A stretch of 53,816 nucleotides of DNA from Gammaproteobacteria bacterium (GTDB taxonomy: Bacteria; Pseudomonadota; Gammaproteobacteria; Xanthomonadales; Rhodanobacteraceae). Shown piece by piece: positions 51,885 through 53,816 of this stretch. The stretch spans positions 1 through 53,816 of the forward strand of contig JAJPJT010000100.1 of NCBI GenBank assembly GCA_021324095.1, given 5' to 3'. Every line of letters begins with the position of its first letter. Within the stretch, counting starts at the first letter, position 1. The notes under the pieces were generated by a model, which did not search any database, was not told the origin of the DNA, and worked only from the letters and a program-made list of their open reading frames with translations. The position numbers and the translations under genes were made by a program.

Positions 51885-53093
51885 ATGAACCATCAAATGA
51901 TCCTTTCACGCGCTGGTGGCGTCTTGCTTCTTGTCCTGCTGGCGCTGCCCGGGCTCGCCGTTGCGGCTGCCGGTCAGGACACGCTCGCGCAGACGCCGCC
52001 GATGGGCTGGAATAGTTGGAACCATTTCGGCGACCATGTCACGGCAGCGGACGTGCGGCGGGCCGCCGACGCGCTGGTCGCATCGGGGATGGCTGCAGCG
52101 GGCTACCGCTACGTGATCATCGACGATGGTTGGCAGGGCAAGCGCGACGCAAACGGCGTGCTGCATCCGAACGCAAGCTTCCACGATATGCGCGGGCTCA
52201 TCGCGTACGTGCACAGCAAAGGCCTGAAATTCGGCATCTATTCGTCGCCCGGCAAGACAACCTGCGCGGGCCATACCGGCAGCGCCGGGCACGAAGCCGA
52301 AGATGCACGCGAGTTCGCGAATTGGGGCGTGGATTACCTGAAGTACGACCTGTGCAGCTTCACCCAGCGATTGGCCGGACACTCCCTGTCGGAGCAGGTG
52401 GCGTTGATGAAGGCCGCATATGAGCAGATGCATCGCGCATTGGTCGCAACCGGCCGGCCGATCGTGTTTTCGCTGTGTGAGTACGGCTGGGGCAAAGTCT
52501 GGGAGTGGGGTGCCGGCGTGGGCGGGAATCTCTGGCGAACGACCGACGACATCAGGCCGGATTACGAGAGCATGTGGTTCAACGCCGATTCCGAGCAGGG
52601 ACTGGCGCGCTGGGCCGGCCCAGGGCACTGGAACGATCCGGACATGCTGGAGATCGGCAATCGCGGCATGGACGCGCCGGACATGGAGCGCAGCGAAATG
52701 AGCCTGTGGGCGCTGCTCGCCGCGCCGCTCATCGCGGGCAACGATTTGGCAAAAATGGATGCGATCACCCGCGATGTGCTCACCAACCGCGAAGTCATTG
52801 CGGTCGACCAGGACCCGCTGGGAACGCAGGGCCATCGGGTCGCGCAGCAGGGTCCGCTGCAGTTGTGGATGAAGCCGCTCGCCGATGGCACCGTGGCGGT
52901 CGGGTTGTTCAATACGCTTGGCCGTCCATTGGATGCGACGCTGGACTTCGAGGCGCTCGGCCTGCACGGTACCGTTGCGGGACGCGATCTGTGGCGACGC
53001 CAGGACATCGGGCCTGTCACGTCAAAGCGCGTCTTCGAGGTGCCGGCAACCGGTGTCGTGCTGCTCGAGCTTGGCACGTCGAAACACAGGTAG
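51885..53093 (+). CDS. Secreted GH27 alpha-galactosidase
   Basis: A 402-residue family 27 enzyme releasing terminal alpha-galactose. The signal peptide runs to about residue 28 (LPGLAVAA). The mature protein opens TPPMGWNSWNHFGDHV, a hallmark of the family. The nucleophile is Asp155 (DYLKYDLCS) and the acid/base Asp222 in WRTTDDIRPDY; WNDPDMLEIGN is a further family block. A C-terminal beta-sandwich completes a normal length. ATG 51885 has GAGGA upstream and gives a proper signal. It follows the sulfotransferase by 120 bp and is probably the last gene of the glycan operon. Confidence 0.94.
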   Translation: MNHQMILSRAGGVLLLVLLALPGLAVAAAGQDTLAQTPPMGWNSWNHFGDHVTAADVRRAADALVASGMAAAGYRYVIIDDGWQGKRDANGVLHPNASFHDMRGLIAYVHSKGLKFGIYSSPGKTTCAGHTGSAGHEAEDAREFANWGVDYLKYDLCSFTQRLAGHSLSEQVALMKAAYEQMHRALVATGRPIVFSLCEYGWGKVWEWGAGVGGNLWRTTDDIRPDYESMWFNADSEQGLARWAGPGHWNDPDMLEIGNRGMDAPDMERSEMSLWALLAAPLIAGNDLAKMDAITRDVLTNREVIAVDQDPLGTQGHRVAQQGPLQLWMKPLADGTVAVGLFNTLGRPLDATLDFEALGLHGTVAGRDLWRRQDIGPVTSKRVFEVPATGVVLLELGTSKHR

Positions 53094-53096
53094 CGT

Positions 53097-53115
53097 TTGA
53101 ACCATAAGGGTTCAA
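53097..53115 (+). other. Hairpin after GH27 gene
   Basis: Perfect 7-bp arms TTGAACC (53097-53103) and GGTTCAA (53109-53115) lie 4 bp after the stop codon. There is no T-run, so a terminator role is uncertain. Confidence 0.45.
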
Positions 53116-53232
53116 TGAAAGGCCTCGGCGAATTCCAACTGTGGGATTTGTCGCCTAGCGGCCCGTTGCGGCCACCCGCAGGTTTCCGACGAGCGTCCGC
53201 TGCCAGTTCAGCTTCAGCTGAGGCGCCTCAAT

Positions 53233-53616
53233 TCAAATTGGATTGCCGGCTTTTGCACTGATGAGTGGAAAGCTGCGGCTTAGCGTGATGCTAGAAACAT
53301 GAGGGTCTGACGAGTAATCAGGTGGAAAGGTGGACGCCATGCCAAATGCCGGGCCTTGGATGGGCGCGATGAGCTTTTGCTTAACGGCGCGATCGATTGC
53401 AACGCGGCCCTCTCGGTTGCACACGCTCGGCCACGCGCGATTCAGTGCATCAGCTCTCGTGCGAGGCGAACACTTGATCGTGAACTCGCCATCTCGCTTC
53501 AAGGCGATGAAGTTCACGGTGACATTGCTCAGCGTGGCGTCGTGCGCCGCTGTAGTCACGGGTGAGATGATGGCCGCCACGAGTGCCGTAAACAAAATCG
53601 CTTGTGCTTTGGCCAT
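53233..53616 (-). CDS. Small secreted hypothetical protein
   Basis: A 127-residue protein with a clear signal peptide (MAKAQAILFTALVAAIISPV, cleavage near TTAAHDA), then a mature domain of about 100 residues with two cysteines (Cys in TIKCSPR and SVCNREG), suggesting one disulfide. I recognise no family. ATG 53616 follows a GGAGGGAAG ribosome binding site, which supports this start over the upstream ATG at 53634. It is convergent with the glycan operon and probably periplasmic. The remaining 200 bp to the window edge hold no gene I can support. Confidence 0.65.
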   Translation of the reverse strand: MAKAQAILFTALVAAIISPVTTAAHDATLSNVTVNFIALKRDGEFTIKCSPRTRADALNRAWPSVCNREGRVAIDRAVKQKLIAPIQGPAFGMASTFPPDYSSDPHVSSITLSRSFPLISAKAGNPI

Positions 53617-53816
53617 CTTCCCTCCGATCTCCAATATGTACCGCCTACCACCGGAATTTAGCGGCCCGAGCCGTAGGCGAGCGCCCGGTTGGATGAATTA
53701 TGCGCCGCATGAAGCGTCCTCGTTTTTCCGAGTCACTCAGAAGTAGAGGTTTGGGGTGATTGTGCCATCGCGTACGGGACAGGTGGGAGCCCGCCCAGTG
53801 CACGATGGGGACGTTC

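Overview
The window is high-GC proteobacterial DNA. PilS/PilR, octaprenyl-diphosphate synthase, an SSB ending in DDDIPF, OqxB/MexF-type efflux, FecI/FecR-controlled TonB receptors and many secreted glycosidases and peptidases suggest a gammaproteobacterium of the Xanthomonadales (Lysobacterales), perhaps Rhodanobacteraceae. The lineage is an inference from gene content.

Layout: (1) 1-8920 is mostly core chromosome: a heptanucleotide repeat and secreted dienelactone-hydrolase-like protein, ispB (-), ssb (+), four ~109-bp tandem repeats, a GH92 mannosidase, pilR/pilS (-) and tRNA-Thr(CGT) with its own promoter and terminator. (2) 8990-14235 is a degraded mobile island abutting the tRNA: a 5'-truncated, nonsense- and frameshift-mutated Mod-type DNA methyltransferase, an intact overlapping three-gene cassette led by a TIGR04255-family protein, a broken RelE-like/UvrD-helicase fusion joined to a mobilisation-protein-like tail, and an IS3-family orfA remnant. 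(3) 14262-21325 is an RND efflux operon (membrane fusion protein, inner-membrane pump, outer-membrane lipoprotein) with a divergent LysR regulator and two palindromes in the shared control region. (4) 21759-30695 holds a two-HTH regulator, a 1920-residue YadA-type trimeric autotransporter with ~290-residue super-repeats, and a secreted S53 (sedolisin/kumamolisin) peptidase with a strong terminator. (5) 30984-38272 is an ECF sigma / FecR anti-sigma / TonB receptor with two tandem STN domains / secreted M16 metallopeptidase module, resembling in architecture systems that import and degrade proteins or peptides for iron. (6) 39268-53093 is a co-directional glycan-utilisation operon: a TonB receptor broken by one frameshift, a GH63 (YgjK-like) glucosidase, an APH kinase-M23-class III aminotransferase triple fusion, a GH35 beta-galactosidase, a TPR-sulfotransferase and a GH27 alpha-galactosidase. 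A small secreted protein of unknown function lies at the end on the minus strand.

The most interesting points are the double-STN receptor/M16 protease module, the intact TIGR04255 trio inside a decayed restriction-like island, the tandem repeats whose hairpin arms vary in a compensatory way, two long hairpins that contain stop codons, and a near-copy of the tRNA-Thr 3' end about 29.6 kb downstream of the tRNA that may mark the far side of an old insertion.
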